NCBI RefSeq assembly: GCF_902859855.1
Contig: NZ_CADIKH010000018.1
Location: 104,583-168,582, forward strand
Source of the DNA: Paraburkholderia humisilvae
Lineage (GTDB): Bacteria; Pseudomonadota; Gammaproteobacteria; Burkholderiales; Burkholderiaceae
Direction of reading: 5' to 3'
DNA length: 64,000 bases
In this document: in pieces, positions 61,737 to 64,000 of the stretch
Position numbering within the stretch: the first letter of the stretch is position 1
Layout: the number at the start of each line of letters is the position of its first letter
Position numbers and translations under genes: made by a program
The notes under the pieces: model-generated
Database searches by the model: none
What the model saw: only the letters and a program-made list of their open reading frames with translations
What the model was told of the DNA's origin: nothing

Positions 61737-62479
61737 GCGCATGGATTTTGCTGCGCGGGCTCACGCGCGAATCGCGGCACTGGGGGACGCTGCCGCAACG
61801 CCTCACCGAGGCATTCGGCGGGGCGCGCGTGCTGCCGGTCGATCTTCCCGGCAACGGCGAGTTTGCCGCATTGCGCTCGTATCGCAGTGTGGCGGATATG
61901 GTGGGCTTCGCGCGCCTGGTCGCGTTCGAACGCGGCGTTCCAGGACCGTACCGGGTACTCGCCATGTCGCTCGGCGGAATGGTCGCAACCGACTGGGCGC
62001 AACGGCATCCGCATGAAATCGAGTCGCTCGTGCTGATCAACACGAGCATGCGTCCGTTCAACCCGCCGCAAGAACGGTTGCGGCCGCAAGCATGGCCGCA
62101 GCTGATGCGCATCGCCGCGCATTGGCGCGACCCGCTCGGCGTGGAAAGCGCGATTCACGCGTTGACCTGCAATAACCGGCTGACACTCGCGGACGACCTC
62201 GACATATGGGTCGACATTCGCCGCAGCGCGCCGGTGAGCCGCATCAACGCGTTGCGCCAGCTGCTGGCAGCGGCTTCGTTTCGCGCCGCGCCGCAGCCGC
62301 CGCGGTGCCGTGCGTTGATCCTGTCATCCGCCGCGGACGGCCTCGTGAATCCGATCTGTTCCGCGAGCGTCGCGGCGGCGTGGCACGCGCCGCATCGACA
62401 ACATGCATCCGCCGGTCACGATCTGCCGCACGACGACCCGACGTGGGTCGTCGAACAGGTGCGTGACGGCTTCCGGTAG
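61733..62479 (+). CDS. Alpha/beta hydrolase, coupled to the M14 gene
   Basis: A 248-residue alpha/beta hydrolase. The nucleophile elbow is A-M-S-L-G-G-M (Ser in VLAMSLGGMVATDWA), DLPGNGE precedes it, and the acid/His end is SAADGLVNPICSASVAAAWHAPHRQHASAGHDLPHDDP. It starts inside the stop of the M14 peptidase gene, so the pair probably works together, for example in the breakdown of a peptide or amide ester (inference). No signal peptide. Confidence 0.83.
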   Translation: MSAWILLRGLTRESRHWGTLPQRLTEAFGGARVLPVDLPGNGEFAALRSYRSVADMVGFARLVAFERGVPGPYRVLAMSLGGMVATDWAQRHPHEIESLVLINTSMRPFNPPQERLRPQAWPQLMRIAAHWRDPLGVESAIHALTCNNRLTLADDLDIWVDIRRSAPVSRINALRQLLAAASFRAAPQPPRCRALILSSAADGLVNPICSASVAAAWHAPHRQHASAGHDLPHDDPTWVVEQVRDGFR

Positions 62480-63207
62480 CGACGATTGGCGGCACTCGGC
62501 TTTTCATCCCGGCGTACCGCGAAATTAATTCGATGCGTCAATTTGCCATTCACATTTATGTCATTTTCTCGAAAACGAATGCTAACATTTTTAATAGAAA
62601 TTAAACAACGTTAACTAACGAATTTTTAAAGGATTGTTATCGTTTGTGCGGTGGCGTACTTTGCACAGGATGCTTACTTTGTAATATCAGTGTGCAAGAC
62701 TTCGAGGCGGATAGAAATATATTCTGCTTTGAATCCGCATGATTTTAAGGAAGTCGTAAAAGATACGTTTTCAGAAGCATGCCAGATGACTCGGCGTTCG
62801 CGCGGTAATCCGTACGCGCGGCCATGAAGGCTTGTCAGGAAAGGCGTCGTGAAGGAGAGTATGCGCTTTGATGTGGTGCATGCCGGGCGAAACGGGGGAC
62901 CCGTCCAACAAAAGAGAAACGTTTTTTTATTAGTGAATAGCGGCCGGAAAAGCATTGCAAGCAATTGAATTTAAATCAATTAAAAGATTGCGAAATAATA
63001 ATTTTGCGGTGCAATGTCGATTTGGGTGTTTCAGAGTGGAAACATAAAACACGGGCGTAAACCCTAAAAAAATTACAGAGCGTATCGAAAAAGCGCGGCT
63101 TTACCCTTTTCAGTCAAACGTTTGCGCGCATGGCACCGCCTATGCAGGAAGTGTCGCGGATTGGCGTAGTGCTGCCAAGCCGCCCCCCATCCTTTGAGGA
63201 GGATCCC
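62480..63207. other. AT-rich intergenic region upstream of the glycine-rich protein
   Basis: 728 bases without a convincing gene. GC content falls sharply from about 62520 to 63065, with runs such as TTTTTAATAGAAATTAAAC. Small inverted repeats include CGTTA-n2-TAACG near 62613 and GTTTC-n6-GAAAC near 63030. Composition of this kind often marks foreign DNA or a nucleoid-protein (H-NS-like) bound control region. Confidence 0.6.
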
Positions 63208-64000
63208 ATGCGAAAAACTTTACTGGCGACCGCTGCAGCCCTGGCCCTCGGCTTCAGCGGTTACGCGATGGCAAACCCATGCAGTAGCAATGACTCGTCG
63301 TGCGACCAGACGGCCGCGGGCGGCAGCAACACGCTGACGAGTACAGCAGCAGCGACGCAGACGGCGACGGGTAGCAATGCTAATGAAATCGCGTCCGGTG
63401 CGAACCTGTGGCAGGACTCCTACAACAGCACCAAGGTCGTTGCATTGAGCCGGCTCGATGGCACCGTGAGCAATGTCGGTGTCACCAACATCGGTAACGT
63501 CGCGACGAACTACGGCAGTGCGGCGGGCGGACGTGGCGGCAGAGGCGCCGCGGGCTTCGGCGGCATTGGCGTGGGCGGCAACGGTGGCGCAGGTGGCGCT
63601 GGCGGTAGCGGCGGCAACGGCGGCAGCGCGACCAATGGCGGCGCGACGGCGGGCGACGCGTACAACGCGGGCGCAGTGGCCGGCGACGGCAATGCAGGCA
63701 ACGGCGCACGCGGCGGTTCCGCGCACGCGGGCGGCACGCAGGGTGGCAACGGCACCGGCAGGGGCGCGCTCGGCGCGGCCGGCAGCCTCGCGGCCGGCGG
63801 TTTCGCGGGTGGTCGTGGCGGCGGTGTAGGCGGCAACGGCGGTGACTCCGGCGCAGGTGGCGCAGGTGGCGCAGGCGGCAATGCACGCGGCGGCGGCAGT
63901 TCGACGGTGAGCTCGAGTTCGCCGGGTGGAGCGGGCGGCGCAGGTGCGGCAGGCGGCGCGGGCGGCGGAACCGGCGGTGCGGGTAGCGGCACGGGCGGCG
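63208..64000 (+). CDS. Exported glycine-rich repetitive protein, truncated by the window end
   Basis: The frame is open from ATG 63208 to the end of the window (264 codons seen) and continues beyond. It has a ribosome binding site GAGGAGGAT and a signal peptide of about 23 residues (RKTLLATAAALALGFSGYAMA). The next 70 residues are Ser/Thr/Asn-rich (NPCSSNDSSCDQTAAGGSNT...). After about residue 105 it becomes almost pure Gly/Ala/Asn/Ser (GGRGGRGAAGFGGIGVGGNGGAGGAGG). Two Cys near the mature N terminus could form a disulphide. Surface, adhesive or structural roles are possible; none can be assigned. No family name is claimed. Confidence 0.8.
   Translation, partial: MRKTLLATAAALALGFSGYAMANPCSSNDSSCDQTAAGGSNTLTSTAAATQTATGSNANEIASGANLWQDSYNSTKVVALSRLDGTVSNVGVTNIGNVATNYGSAAGGRGGRGAAGFGGIGVGGNGGAGGAGGSGGNGGSATNGGATAGDAYNAGAVAGDGNAGNGARGGSAHAGGTQGGNGTGRGALGAAGSLAAGGFAGGRGGGVGGNGGDSGAGGAGGAGGNARGGGSSTVSSSSPGGAGGAGAAGGAGGGTGGAGSGTGG

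Noticed and set aside
62674..62964. Leftward 96-codon frame in the AT-rich region
   Set aside because: No ribosome binding site, no recognisable family and poor codon use; probably chance in low-GC sequence.
63510..63992. Pro/Ala-rich leftward frame at the right edge
   Set aside because: It is the complement of the Gly-rich tract of the rightward gene, which has a signal peptide and ribosome binding site.

Overview
The window is high-GC DNA from a Gram-negative bacterium, most likely a Burkholderiaceae member and probably Paraburkholderia. This is inferred from a Burkholderia-type porin, DUF4148, DUF2968 and DUF2917 proteins, the phnG-M / phnF-DUF1045-phnN arrangement, and an acetoin locus with acoX. 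I saw no rRNA, tRNA, CRISPR array, transposase or phage gene. Most of the window looks like accessory metabolism on a second replicon or a flexible chromosomal region.

Layout. 1-8.3 kb: a sirtuin, a PPOX-type flavoprotein, a DUF938 methyltransferase, 6-phosphogluconate dehydrogenase, small Burkholderia-type proteins, a cupin, a degenerate LysM/M23 lipoprotein and threonine aldolase. 8.3-18.2 kb: a DHA2 MFS transporter, a glycerophosphodiesterase lipoprotein, a chemoreceptor, a frameshifted gene of unknown family, a GNAT acetyltransferase, a RibD-like reductase and a GMC oxidoreductase. 18.7-29.3 kb: a small acidic protein, glycogen phosphorylase, an aspartyl-protease-like lipoprotein, a zinc deaminase-fold protein of atypical composition, a porin, a desuccinylase/aspartoacylase-like protein and a basic-amino-acid binding protein.

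29.7-38.0 kb: the carbon-phosphorus lyase cluster. phnGHIJKLM runs leftward and phnF-DUF1045-phnN rightward from a shared control region that holds a perfect 18-bp palindrome. The uptake genes phnCDE lie 20 kb away (57.7-60.4 kb), and a variant of the same palindrome sits upstream of phnC. This suggests that PhnF controls both units. Together they take up phosphonates (PhnCDE), form ribose-phosphonate intermediates and cleave the C-P bond (PhnG-M), and recycle the sugar (PhnN). No phnP is visible, and the DUF1045 protein has the two HxT motifs of 2H phosphoesterases.

38.3-47.9 kb: a TIGR03118 protein, an M20 amidohydrolase, an IclR regulator divergent from pcaF (beta-ketoadipate pathway), a two-repeat secreted protein, a DUF2917 protein, a YjeH-like amino-acid permease with an ABM monooxygenase, and a WYL regulator. 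47.9-55.7 kb: acetoin catabolism. The sigma-54 activator acoR diverges from acoX-acoA-acoB-acoC-lipA, with a clear -24/-12 promoter and TGAGAC palindromic sites between them.

55.7-57.7 kb: a broken hipBA toxin-antitoxin locus. Four operator-like palindromes spaced 50 bp apart precede hipB. hipA is frameshifted and has lost the segment that should carry its catalytic aspartates. 60.7-64.0 kb: an M14 peptidase/hydrolase pair, an AT-rich stretch, and the start of an exported, extremely glycine-rich protein cut off by the window edge.
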